Position numbers and translations under genes: made by a program
Part shown: positions 9,134 through 17,185 of the stretch, piece by piece
How positions within the stretch are numbered: the stretch's first letter is position 1
How the letters are laid out: every line of letters starts with the position of its first letter
Source of the DNA: Mycolicibacterium brumae
GTDB taxonomy: Bacteria; Actinomycetota; Actinomycetes; Mycobacteriales; Mycobacteriaceae
Assembly (NCBI RefSeq): GCF_025215495.1
Contig: NZ_CP104302.1
Coordinates: forward strand, 2,666,001 to 2,730,000
Length of the DNA: 64,000 bases
Direction of reading: 5' to 3'
Notes under the pieces: model-generated
Told to the model about the DNA's origin: nothing
Seen by the model: the letters and a program-made list of their open reading frames with translations, nothing else
The model's database searches: none

Positions 9134-10039
9134 CTAGAGGCCGAACGAGACTCCGGTCAACCGCTCCGATTCGTCCCACAGCCGCAGCCACAGCCGCTCG
9201 TTGCGGGACAACTTGGTCGACGGGCTCGACTGCGGCGGCCCCTGGGTCTGGCCGAACTTCGTCGGGCCCCAGTAGACCGTCGGATCGGCGTCGGGGCTGG
9301 TGGCCGCCAGCAGGATGGACTGCGCGGCCCGCTCGGGGGGGTGGCCGACCAGTCGCGCGCCGTGCTTGGCCACCCGATCCATCAGCGTCTCGGTCTTGGT
9401 GAACAGATCGGTGCCCGAAACGCCGGGGTGCGCCACATAGGACCGCTTCGCCGAACCGGCCTCCGTCAGCCGGCGTTGCAGCTCACGGCCGAACATCAGG
9501 TTCGCCAGTTTGGACTGCGCGTAGGCCAGATTCCTCTGATACCAACGGTTTTCATAGTTGAGGTCGTCGATCCAGAGCTTGGGCGTCTGCTTGTGCGCGA
9601 TGCTGGAGACGCTGACCACGCGGTCGCGCACCTTGTCCAGCAGCAGGCCGGTGAGCGCGTAGTGGCCCAGGTGATTGACACCGAACTGGGTCTCGAATCC
9701 GTCCTTGGTTCGGCTGAACGGCACGTTCATCAGCCCGGCGTTGTTGATCAGCACGTCGAACTCGCCCTGCCGTTCGGCGAAGTCCCGGACCGAGGCCAGG
9801 TCCCCCAGATCGAGCGCCTCCACCCGGATCTGCCCCGCGCCGCCGACGTCGGCGGTGATCGCGTCGGCGATCTCGGCGGCCTTGGCGGTGTTACGGCAGG
9901 CCATCACCACGGTGGCGCCCTTGGCGACCAGCGCCCGGGTGAGCACCTCGCCGAGGCCGCCGTTGGCGCCGGTGATCACGAAGGTTCGACCGGTCTGGTC
10001 AGGAATGTCCTCGGGCCGCCATGGCCGCGTCGACGTCAT
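9134..10039 (-). CDS. Protochlorophyllide-reductase-like SDR
   Basis: The protein has 301 residues from the ATG at 10039. The open frame continues upstream but only with low-complexity sequence antisense to aarF. Motifs are TGANGGLGEVLTRAL, INNAGLMNVPF, HLGHYALTGLL and a Tyr-x3-Lys in YAQSKLANL. These place it in the retinol-dehydrogenase/light-dependent protochlorophyllide-reductase-like SDR branch, common in mycobacteria and not photosynthetic. The Arg after MAC (VVMACRNTAKA) suggests NADP(H). Substrate unknown. It is transcribed with the next SDR. Confidence 0.82.
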   Translation of the reverse strand: MTSTRPWRPEDIPDQTGRTFVITGANGGLGEVLTRALVAKGATVVMACRNTAKAAEIADAITADVGGAGQIRVEALDLGDLASVRDFAERQGEFDVLINNAGLMNVPFSRTKDGFETQFGVNHLGHYALTGLLLDKVRDRVVSVSSIAHKQTPKLWIDDLNYENRWYQRNLAYAQSKLANLMFGRELQRRLTEAGSAKRSYVAHPGVSGTDLFTKTETLMDRVAKHGARLVGHPPERAAQSILLAATSPDADPTVYWGPTKFGQTQGPPQSSPSTKLSRNERLWLRLWDESERLTGVSFGL

Positions 10040-10107
10040 TGGGCCACCATACCCACCGGCGCGCGCCGCGAATACCCCGGAGTGACGCATCAGTCCGGAT
10101 ATTGGTT

Positions 10108-11511
10108 TCAGCGTTCCCGCGGCTGCGCGAGCCAATCGGCCTCGGCGCGCCCCAGCTCCGTCGACGGCGGCGCGCCGTCGAGCCATTCCGCGGCGATCCG
10201 CCGCCAGTTGCCACCCGCGCCGATCTGGCCGAGGGTGCCGAACATCAGGAAGTCCAGCCGTCGGGAGAACAGATGCTCCGGCGGCAGCCGCTCGGCCCGC
10301 ATGGTGCGGAACGACTCCGCCGCCGGGTTGATCACCCCCAGCAACGCCGCGCTGACGTCGATCGGGCGCACCGCGACATAGTCGTCGACGAAGTTCCAGC
10401 CGGCCGCGTCCAGGGTGTAGCGCAGGCAATCCTGCCCCGACACCGTCGAACCGGGCCGCAGCACGCCGTAGGCCTCCATGATGTCGCGCAGCCCGTCGCC
10501 GTCGCCGGCGATGCCCAGCAACCAGGCGCGACGCTCGAAGTCGACCGCCGCCGGATCCATCCGTTTGTACAGCCCGAAGTCCAGGAAGCTCACCCGCCCG
10601 TCGGGCCGATACAGGAAATTGCCCGGGTGGGCGTCGCCGTTGAACGCGCAGTCGCGAAACAGCGAGCCGTAGTAGAACCGGTAGATCATCTCCCCCACCC
10701 GGTCGCGCTCGTCGGCCGGCAGGTCGGCGACCTCGGCGGCCGAGCGCCCCTCGATGTACTCGGTGGTCAGCACCGAGCCGGCGCTCAGCTCCGGCAGCAC
10801 CGCCGGGATGTGCGCGAACGGGTGCCCACGGAACCGGCGCGCCACCGCGAGCTGATTCGCCAGCTCCGTGCGGTAGTCGAGTTCCTGGGAGAGTTCGGCG
10901 GTGACCTCCTCGATGAACTCGGTCGCCGCGATCGTCGGCACCAGCGATTTCTGCATCCGCAGGAACAGCGCGAGGTTCTTCAGGTCGGCCCGCACCGCCG
11001 CGCGCACCCCCGGGTACTGCACCTTGACCGCGACCGCCCGCCCGTCGCGAGTGGTGGCCCGATACACCTGGCCGATCGACGCCGCGGCGAACGCGTGGGT
11101 GTCGAAGGTGGCGAACAGGTCCTCGACCGGGGCCCCGAGATCCGCCTCGATCACCGGCCGCATCCGGTCGAACGGCATCGCGTCGACCGAGCCCTGCAAT
11201 CTGGCCAAATGCTTGCGGAAGGACTCCCGGGCGTCGGGGTCCACGATGCCGAGGTCCATCACCGACAGCAGCTGGCCGACCTTCATGGCGGCGCCCCGCA
11301 TGCTGCCCAGCACCGCCACGAAATCACGGGCCAGCCGCTGGTTGGCCCGGTCCAGCAGCTGTTCGTGCCGGGATTCGGTGATGACGGCCGCCCCGGCCTT
11401 CAAGGTGACCCGTCGCAGTGTCTCCTTGGCCGCCAAGCCGCCGAGTTGGGCGCCGCGACGGATCCGTGAGGTGGCGAGCTCGTCCGTGTCGCGTCTCGAC
11501 GGTTTGGACAC
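10108..11511 (-). CDS. ABC1/AarF/UbiB-family atypical kinase-like protein
   Basis: The protein has 467 residues. It shows the family KxGQ motif (MKVGQLLS), the lysine strand AVKVQYPGV, GDAHPGNFLY, and the metal-binding FLDFGLYKRM. These ATPases support isoprenoid-quinone or lipid metabolism in other organisms. Mycobacteria use menaquinone, and the client here is unknown. The gene heads a minus-strand group with two SDR genes and is divergent from two overlapping TetR genes that share a palindrome with its promoter region. Confidence 0.85.
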   Translation of the reverse strand: MSKPSRRDTDELATSRIRRGAQLGGLAAKETLRRVTLKAGAAVITESRHEQLLDRANQRLARDFVAVLGSMRGAAMKVGQLLSVMDLGIVDPDARESFRKHLARLQGSVDAMPFDRMRPVIEADLGAPVEDLFATFDTHAFAAASIGQVYRATTRDGRAVAVKVQYPGVRAAVRADLKNLALFLRMQKSLVPTIAATEFIEEVTAELSQELDYRTELANQLAVARRFRGHPFAHIPAVLPELSAGSVLTTEYIEGRSAAEVADLPADERDRVGEMIYRFYYGSLFRDCAFNGDAHPGNFLYRPDGRVSFLDFGLYKRMDPAAVDFERRAWLLGIAGDGDGLRDIMEAYGVLRPGSTVSGQDCLRYTLDAAGWNFVDDYVAVRPIDVSAALLGVINPAAESFRTMRAERLPPEHLFSRRLDFLMFGTLGQIGAGGNWRRIAAEWLDGAPPSTELGRAEADWLAQPRER

Positions 11512-11539
11512 CGGATTCCTCCTGGCCAGATCCCTGATC

Positions 11540-11560
11540 GACTAGTCTGACACACCAGTC
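11540..11560. promoter_or_regulatory. 21-bp imperfect palindrome between aarF-like and tandem TetR genes
   Basis: Pattern GACTrGTsTG-w-CAsACyAGTC: eight of ten base pairs are symmetric about the centre at 11550. It lies 29 bp upstream of aarF and 59 bp upstream of the first TetR gene. Size, symmetry and place fit a TetR operator that controls both directions. Confidence 0.55.
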
Positions 11561-11618
11561 GGCGAAATCGCCGGAGAGCCGATCCACCGCGACAACATCG
11601 ACCGACGGGAGTCCGAGC

Positions 11619-12293
11619 GTGTCAGCCATCCCGGCCGCACCGCGCCGCAGGCGCGGCCGGCCGCCGGTGGCCAACTTGGAGGAACAGCGGCGCGCGCAGA
11701 TCGTCGCCGCCGCGGTCGCCGTGTTCACCGCGCAAGGCTACGAGGACACCTCCATGTCCGACATCGCCCGACAGGCCGGCATCGGCCAGGGCACCCTGTA
11801 TCGCTACGTCGCCGGCAAACGCGAATTGCTGGACCTGGTCTTCGACCACTCCGCCGAGCAACTGCTCGACGTGGTTCGTCCCAGCCTGTTCTCCGACGCC
11901 GCGCCGAACGCGCCGGAAGACATCCTGGCCCGCTTCGACGACGCCCTGACCGCGCTCACCGCAGCGATCGACGAGCAACCCGAGCTGCTGGCCCTGGTGC
12001 TGGTCGAGGCTGCCGCCATCGACGAGGAGCTCAAGCTCCGCGCGCTGGGTCTGGAGGCCAGCGTCGCCGGGATGGTCGCCGGGCTGTTCGAGGACGCCAG
12101 GGACGCGGGCTTCCTACGCCCCGGCGCCGACCCGGCCGTGCTGGGCGCCTTGGTGGCCAAACTGATGGTGCCGGCCGGGTTGCGCGAGGTGATGGGCAGC
12201 TCCGAGGCCGCCCGCCGGCGGCGCTACCGCGCGACGATGCTCGATTTCGTCCGGCACGGAGTGTTCTCCCGGGGCGACGGGGACACACCGTGA
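11619..12293 (+). CDS. TetR-family regulator (first of an overlapping pair)
   Basis: The protein has 224 residues from a GTG start. An Arg-rich leader (RRRRGRPP) is followed by a canonical TetR HTH at about residues 25-70 (AAVAVFTAQGYEDTSM, then IARQAGIGQGTLYRYVAGK). The C-terminal ligand domain is helical and acidic. Its stop overlaps the GTG of the next TetR gene by 4 bp, so the two repressors are translationally coupled. A palindrome sits in its promoter region. Confidence 0.85.
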   Translation: MSAIPAAPRRRRGRPPVANLEEQRRAQIVAAAVAVFTAQGYEDTSMSDIARQAGIGQGTLYRYVAGKRELLDLVFDHSAEQLLDVVRPSLFSDAAPNAPEDILARFDDALTALTAAIDEQPELLALVLVEAAAIDEELKLRALGLEASVAGMVAGLFEDARDAGFLRPGADPAVLGALVAKLMVPAGLREVMGSSEAARRRRYRATMLDFVRHGVFSRGDGDTP

Positions 12294-12895
12294 CCCGCGC
12301 GCCCGCATCGGAGTCCGATCGGCGCACCCAGCTGACCCGGGCTGCGTTCGAGGTGTTCACCGACCGCGGATACCGCAACTGTTCGGTGGCCGACATCGTC
12401 TCGGCGGCTGGGCTGAGCCACGGGTCCTTCTACAACTACTTCAGCAACCGGCGCGAGATCCTCGACGCCACCATCGATCTCGGCCTGGCCGAACGCGGGC
12501 CGGAGCTCGCAGTTCCCGATGATCCGGCGGCGACGCTGGAGGAATTCCTCGACGCGGTGACCGCGCCGCTGCGCTCCTTGCATTCGCTGTCGGAGACCGA
12601 CAACAAGCTGGTCTCGCTGATCGTGTTCGACGCCGGCGCCATCGACGATGAGTTGACCCGGCGCGCGGTGGAGATCTTCGGGTCCTTCGCGGAGGCGATC
12701 GGCCGACAGATCGAACACGGCGTGCGGGCCGGGTATCTGCGGCCCGAGCTGGACGCCGAGATCCTCGGCGAGATGGTGCTGTGCATGAGCCTGACGGCGC
12801 TGCTGCCCGCGCACGGCGGCGCCGATTTGCCGGACGGCATCGACCATCTCGTCACTCAGATGCGAGAGCTGTTGCGCGCCGCGCTCGCCGCCTAG
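12290..12895 (+). CDS. TetR-family regulator (second of an overlapping pair)
   Basis: The protein has 201 residues. The HTH is at about residues 12-58 (TRAAFEVFTDRGYRNCSV, then VSAAGLSHGSFYNYFSNR). It starts with GTGA overlapping the stop of the preceding TetR gene. The two proteins share a similar C-terminal layout (EQPELLALVLVEAAAIDEEL versus ETDNKLVSLIVFDAGAIDDEL), so the pair may derive from a duplication and could form heterodimers or respond to related ligands. The targets are not evident beyond aarF. Confidence 0.85.
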   Translation: MTRAPASESDRRTQLTRAAFEVFTDRGYRNCSVADIVSAAGLSHGSFYNYFSNRREILDATIDLGLAERGPELAVPDDPAATLEEFLDAVTAPLRSLHSLSETDNKLVSLIVFDAGAIDDELTRRAVEIFGSFAEAIGRQIEHGVRAGYLRPELDAEILGEMVLCMSLTALLPAHGGADLPDGIDHLVTQMRELLRAALAA

Positions 12896-12962
12896 ACGAG
12901 TGTGCCCCGGCTCGCCATTGGGGGAGGTGACGGAACCGGGGCGCCCTCGACGTTACGGAACG

Positions 12963-12978
12963 AGGCTGCGCGCAGCCT
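12963..12978. other. Perfect 16-bp GC-rich palindrome between convergent genes
   Basis: AGGCTGCGCGCAGCCT is a perfect palindrome in the 99-bp gap between the second TetR gene and ldtB, whose 3' ends face each other. A second weaker stem (GCCCCGG at 12904, CCGGGGC at 12936) lies upstream. Together they may act as a bidirectional terminator, although no U-tract follows. Confidence 0.35.
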
Positions 12979-12994
12979 GTGAACCGGCTGGGAC

Positions 12995-14218
12995 CTACCC
13001 GTCGGCGTTGCCGGCGCCCCAGGTGGACCAGGGGATGTTCCAATCCCCCAGGCCGTCGGTGCCCGACAGCGTGCCGCCGACGGTGTTGACGACTTCCACG
13101 ATGTCGCCGCGCTTGGTGTTGTCGTAGAACCACCGGGCGTTGTCGGTGCTGACGTTCAGGCACCCGTGGCTGGCGTTGGAGTACCCCTGCTGGCCGACGG
13201 ACCACGGCGCGGCATGCACGTAGATGCCGCTGTAGGACATCTGGGTGGCGTACTCCACCTCGGTGCGGTACCCGTTGGGCGAGCCGACCGGCACGCCGTA
13301 GGTGGACGAGTCCATCACCAACTCCGCGTAGCGGTCGCCGATGATGTAGGTGCCGTTGCTGGTGGGCGTGCTGTCCTTGCCCATCGAGATCGGCATGGTC
13401 TTGATCACCTCACCGCTGCGGCGGATGGTGAGGGTCTTGGTGTTGTCGTCGGCGGTGGCGATCACCTCGTCACCGATGGTGAAGGTGGAGTGGGCGTCGC
13501 CATCGCCGAACAGCCCGTCGCCGAGATCGATGCCGCGAGTGAGGACATCGACGTTCACGGTGGTGCCGGGCTTCCAGTAGTGCTCGGGCCGCCACCGCAC
13601 CTCGCGGTTGTTCAGCCAGTAGAACGCGCCCTCCACCGGCGGGTCGGTGGTGATGGTGATCGCCTTCTCCGCGGCCTTGCGGTCCGGGATGTTCTCGTCG
13701 AAGCGAACCGCGACGGGCTGGCCGACGCCGACGACGGCGCCGTCCATCGGCGACAGGTACGGCATGGTCACGTTGTCCGGGGCCGGGGTGCGGAACGCCA
13801 TCTGCCGTTCGGTCACGCCGCCGAGTCCCAAAGCCTTGGCGTCCAGGGTGAACTGCTCGCGGAACGGCAGCGGGTCGGTGGTGCTCCAGCTGACGCCGTC
13901 CGGGCTGAGCTGACCGGCGAGTTCGGTCCCGTCGGCCGTGGTGAGGCTGACGTCTTCGAGCACGCCGCCGTCGGCGGTGACCACCAGCGGCTGGTTGACC
14001 GGCACGTCCACCGCGTTCTCCGCCACCGACACCGTCACCGTCGGGATCAGCAGGTCGCGGAACGGGGTGCCCTTGTCGGCGATGGTGTGCGGGCCCGACG
14101 GTCCGCAGGCGCTCAATCCGAGCACCACGGCCAAGCCCAACGCCAACCCGGTCAGCAGATTTCGCCAACGCGGCAGGCCAAAACCGACCATCCGGCTCTG
14201 TGCCACGATTCTGCCCAC
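12995..14218 (-). CDS. ldtB: L,D-transpeptidase lipoprotein, LdtB (LdtMt2) orthologue
   Basis: This 407-residue enzyme makes 3->3 cross-links in mycobacterial peptidoglycan. It has a signal peptide with lipobox LGLSACGPS (lipidated Cys near residue 36), two Ig-like domains, and a C-terminal YkuD catalytic domain. The catalytic motif is SHGCLNVS with Cys353, and the upstream His lies in [11 protein letters not shown]. Length and sequence style agree closely with M. tuberculosis Rv2518c (408 aa, Cys354). It starts with GTG. The gene is not in its M. tuberculosis neighbourhood. The enzyme is the carbapenem target class. Confidence 0.93.
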   Translation of the reverse strand: MGRIVAQSRMVGFGLPRWRNLLTGLALGLAVVLGLSACGPSGPHTIADKGTPFRDLLIPTVTVSVAENAVDVPVNQPLVVTADGGVLEDVSLTTADGTELAGQLSPDGVSWSTTDPLPFREQFTLDAKALGLGGVTERQMAFRTPAPDNVTMPYLSPMDGAVVGVGQPVAVRFDENIPDRKAAEKAITITTDPPVEGAFYWLNNREVRWRPEHYWKPGTTVNVDVLTRGIDLGDGLFGDGDAHSTFTIGDEVIATADDNTKTLTIRRSGEVIKTMPISMGKDSTPTSNGTYIIGDRYAELVMDSSTYGVPVGSPNGYRTEVEYATQMSYSGIYVHAAPWSVGQQGYSNASHGCLNVSTDNARWFYDNTKRGDIVEVVNTVGGTLSGTDGLGDWNIPWSTWGAGNADG

Positions 14219-14319
14219 CCTCTGACTTTCGGAAATAACTTCTTGGCAACAGTCTAAGGGAGCCCGAGGGCGGTATGCGAACTCAACGATGTGACGCTGA
14301 CCGCCCCACCGGGGCGATT

Positions 14320-14347
14320 TTCAACTTCGCGCGCTCGGTGCTAGGGT
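14320..14347 (+). promoter_or_regulatory. Putative SigA promoter of tRNA-Lys
   Basis: TTCAAC (14320-14325) and TAGGGT (14342-14347) are separated by 16 bp. The start of transcription would fall about 7-8 bp before the tRNA 5' end at 14362. The -10 has the TAnnnT form usual in mycobacteria. Confidence 0.5.
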
Positions 14348-14361
14348 TGCCCACGGTTCAC

Positions 14362-14437
<76 letters not shown>

Positions 14438-14440
14438 CCC

Positions 14441-14468
14441 GAAAACCGCAGGCTCGCCTGCGGTTTTC
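14441..14468 (+). terminator. Intrinsic terminator of tRNA-Lys
   Basis: GAAAACCGCAGG and CCTGCGGTTTTC form a perfect 12-bp stem closed by a CTCG loop. The arm itself ends in TTTTC, giving the T-tract. It starts 4 bp after the tRNA CCA. Confidence 0.85.
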
Positions 14469-14523
14469 GTCGTTTCCGGGGATTGCGAGCTGCGGGGCGG
14501 CCTTTGCCTTTGCGTGGAGAAGG

Positions 14524-14700
14524 TCGCGAGCGGCATTGATGGTGTTCGAGCGGCCAACCATGTACCCGAAAGCCCAGGACAACTCCCCGCGCACCGGACA
14601 CCATGGGACGCTCGAACCCTATCGGGCCGCTCGCGGGAATTCTTGTGCGGAATCGGGACACTCGAGCGGGATTCCGTGCCGAAACTGACCGCTCGGCACA
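14524..14700. repeat. Class II mirror ladder repeat (locus E)
   Basis: The gap between tRNA-Lys and the convergent doxX gene has no gene. It holds CGAGCG-headed units in plus orientation at 14528 and 14548, and inverted units (CTCG) at 14611, 14630, 14661 and 14692. Outward spacing on the right is 19, 31, 31 bp. Innermost heads are 63 bp apart. The core at 14552-14611 matches the reverse complement of the core of locus C at 41 of 60 positions without gaps, with GGCCAACCA, CCAGGAC and CCATGG conserved. Confidence 0.7.
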
Positions 14701-14739
14701 GGGCGCCGGAGCAACACGCTCAACTGCGCGGCATTGGCG

Positions 14740-15540
14740 CTAACCCAGCGGGTTGGCCCCGTTGAACAACACCCAGAAGCCGACGCCCAACCCGATGCCG
14801 AGCAGCAGGGCCAGGAACGATCCCACGAACGGTCGCCGGGCCCAGCCCCGGCCGGCGTCGAACCCGTATCGGCCCGGTCCGGCGAGGATGACCGCGGTGG
14901 CCACACCGATCAACACCAAGAGGTACTCGTTGCCGTCCGGGGCGAAGAACGCCAGGTTGCGTCCGCCGTCGGCGCTCACCTCGGCCAGCAGCGCGTTGAT
15001 CAGGTAGGCCAGCGCGGCGGCGGCGGCCAGCGGCGTGAACAGGCCCAGCACCAGCAGCACCCCGGACCCGATCAGCGTCGCGGCGGCCACGTAGGTCAGG
15101 ATTCCGGTGTGCTGGTAGCCGTACTCGACCAGCGACGATTCCAGCCCGGACAGGCCCGTGCCACCCCACCAGTTGAAGACGTGATGCAGGCCGTGAACGA
15201 TCAGCAGCGCGCCGAAGCCCACCCGCAGCACCAGCAGACCCAGGTCCTGGGTGCCGCGACGGCCCGCGGCGCGGACCCGCTCGTCGTCGATCGGCGGGGC
15301 GATGTCCACCGGGCCGGCCGACGCGTAGCGGCCGGCGGCGGGTTCGACGTAGGGCAGCGGCTCAGGCTCGCGCAGCACGTCCATGCCGGAGCTCGATGAG
15401 CCCGGCGATCCCTGGTAGGAGGGGATCGCCGTTGTTTCGAAATCGCCGCTGTAGGTCGCCGAGGGCAGATCGTCCTCTGGGTCCACCAGGCTCGGCGAAA
15501 CAGGTCGCTGCCAGCGGGATTCTTCCGGTGTGCTGGTCAC
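14740..15540 (-). CDS. DoxX-family membrane protein (Rv3005c-like)
   Basis: The protein has 266 residues. The first ~90 are polar and Pro/Ser-rich (cytoplasmic tail). The rest holds four hydrophobic segments of the DoxX fold (LGLLVLRVGFGALLIVHGLHH, AAATLIGSGVLLVLGLFTPL, the AALAYLINALL region, and FLALLLGIGLGVGFWVLF). In M. tuberculosis the Rv3005c DoxX protein works with SodA and SseA in a membrane oxidoreductase complex against oxidative stress. The same role is inferred here from homology and its position next to lppZ. Confidence 0.8.
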   Translation of the reverse strand: MTSTPEESRWQRPVSPSLVDPEDDLPSATYSGDFETTAIPSYQGSPGSSSSGMDVLREPEPLPYVEPAAGRYASAGPVDIAPPIDDERVRAAGRRGTQDLGLLVLRVGFGALLIVHGLHHVFNWWGGTGLSGLESSLVEYGYQHTGILTYVAAATLIGSGVLLVLGLFTPLAAAAALAYLINALLAEVSADGGRNLAFFAPDGNEYLLVLIGVATAVILAGPGRYGFDAGRGWARRPFVGSFLALLLGIGLGVGFWVLFNGANPLG

Positions 15541-15710
15541 AGCTGCCAGGGTAGGCGCGCCACCGCGGGAATTGGGGATTTGAACGCCCGCTTTCGCGCG
15601 TCATTATCAGACCGTTACCGTCACGTCGGCGGCCGTCGAACCGACCTTTGTGACCCCGCCAACCAAAGCGCCGCGCCAGGCGCAGCATCGGGAGCCGTAA
15701 CCTTACTGGC

Positions 15711-16847
15711 ATGGATTTGCGTCGCCCGCGCCGTCAACTGCTGACCACGGCATGCCTGACGTTGGCGATTGTCCTACCCGCGGCGCTGTCCACCGGGTGC
15801 GCCCGGTTCGACAACACCCAGTCCGAGCCGTTCACCACCAAGGCCGAAGGCGGCATGGCGCCGGAGACCACCACCAAACCGCCGGCGCCGCTGCCCGGAA
15901 AGCCGTTCCCCAAGGAATGCCCGGCCCCCGGAGTGATGCAGGGCTGCCTGCAAACCACCAGCGGGCTGATCATGGGCGACGGCGGCAAGACCGCGCTGGT
16001 GGCCGAGCGCACCACCGGCGCCATCGTCAAGGTGTCGCTGTCGGCCGAACCGGTGGTGCAGATGGTGATCCCGGTCGACCCGTCCGGCGACGGCGGCCTG
16101 CTCGACATCGTGCAGTCGCCGACCTTCTACCAGGACCGGCTCACCTACGCGTTGGTGAGCACCCCGACCGACAACCGGGTGGTGCGCATCGCCGAGGGTG
16201 ATGTGCCCAAGGACATCCTGACCGGCATCCCCAAGGGAGCGCACGGCAACACCGGCTCGCTGCTGTTCAGCAGTCCCACCACGCTGTTGGTGCAGACCGG
16301 CGACGCGGGCGACCCCGGCCTCGCGAGCGACCCGGCGTCGAAGGCCGGGAAGGTTCTGCGCATCGAGCAACCCACCACGGTCAATCAGGCGCCGACCACC
16401 ACCGCGCTATCCGGGCTGGGCCCCGGCGGCGGGATGTGCACGGACCCCACCGACGGTTCGCTGTACGTCACCGACCGCGCGCCCGCCGGGGACCGCCTGC
16501 AGCGAATCACCAAGGAGGGCAAGGTTTCCACGGTGTGGACCTGGCCGGCCAAGCCCGGGGTCGCCGGGTGCGTCGCGCTGGACGGCACCGTCCTGGTGAA
16601 TCTGGTCAACACCAAGGAAACCGTGATAGTCGCCCAGGACCCGAAAACCGGCGCCGTCACCGGCGATCCGGAGACCTTCCGCAAGGACACCCACGGACAC
16701 GCCTGGGCATTGAAGATGTCCAACGACGGAAACATCTGGGGCGCAACCGTCAACCGGAGCTTCGACAACCCCGGCGAGTTCGACGACGTGGTGTTCCCGT
16801 TGAGCACCAGCGGCGGATTCCCGCAGCCCAACGAGGATATGGACTAG
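15711..16847 (+). CDS. lppZ: Lipoprotein LppZ, sorbosone-dehydrogenase-like beta-propeller
   Basis: The protein has 378 residues. A signal peptide ends in the lipobox LSTGCARF. The mature part resembles soluble glucose/sorbosone dehydrogenase propellers (GDGGLLDIVQSPTF, GNTGSLLFS, MCTDPTDGSLYVTD), which use PQQ in other bacteria. PQQ use here is unproved. It is orthologous in place and sequence to Rv3006, next to the DoxX gene. It is divergent from doxX and convergent with gatB, with locus C repeats between them. Confidence 0.88.
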   Translation: MDLRRPRRQLLTTACLTLAIVLPAALSTGCARFDNTQSEPFTTKAEGGMAPETTTKPPAPLPGKPFPKECPAPGVMQGCLQTTSGLIMGDGGKTALVAERTTGAIVKVSLSAEPVVQMVIPVDPSGDGGLLDIVQSPTFYQDRLTYALVSTPTDNRVVRIAEGDVPKDILTGIPKGAHGNTGSLLFSSPTTLLVQTGDAGDPGLASDPASKAGKVLRIEQPTTVNQAPTTTALSGLGPGGGMCTDPTDGSLYVTDRAPAGDRLQRITKEGKVSTVWTWPAKPGVAGCVALDGTVLVNLVNTKETVIVAQDPKTGAVTGDPETFRKDTHGHAWALKMSNDGNIWGATVNRSFDNPGEFDDVVFPLSTSGGFPQPNEDMD

Positions 16848-16879
16848 TCGGCCACGAATGCCTGACATCGGGCGTGCGG

Positions 16880-17115
16880 GTTCGCGAGCGTCCAGTTGGC
16901 GCACGCTAGCCGCCGCGAGTGTCCAGTTGGCGCACGAGAGGCGCCGCGATTGGCCAGTTAGCGCACGAGGGCTCCATGGCGTCCGCCTCGCGCAGGCCAG
17001 TCCTGGTCCTTTGTGTGCGTGGTTGGCCACTCGTGCAGTCGTTGGCCACTCGCGATGGAAAATGCGCTGTCGTTGGCCGGTCGCGACGAAGAACGTGCCG
17101 TATTTGGCCGCTCGC
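16880..17115. repeat. Class II mirror ladder repeat (locus C)
   Basis: The 338-bp gap between the convergent lppZ and gatB has no gene. Plus-oriented units of the type GCGAGYGTCCAGTTGGCGC have heads at 16886, 16917, 16948 and 16967 (steps 31, 31, 19). Inverted units with GGCC[A/G][C/G]TCG have heads at 17030, 17049, 17080 and 17111 (steps 19, 31, 31). The two sides mirror each other, with a 63-bp inner distance. The core (16969-17028) is shared with locus E in opposite orientation. Confidence 0.75.
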
Positions 17116-17185
17116 GATCACTCACGACCGTAGATGCGCGCTCGAGCCGGGAAACACCCCTGCGCGCGTCAGAACGGCTGGGCGG

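Noticed and set aside
8246..10381. 711-aa plus-strand open frame opposite the SDR genes
   Set aside because: Low-complexity antisense frame; the minus strand holds two clear SDR enzymes and the end of an AarF-like protein.
16858..17133. 91-aa and overlapping longer open frames in the lppZ-gatB gap
   Set aside because: They run through the class II ladder repeats or antisense to gatB and show repeat-derived SWRTLAAAS-type peptides, not a protein family.
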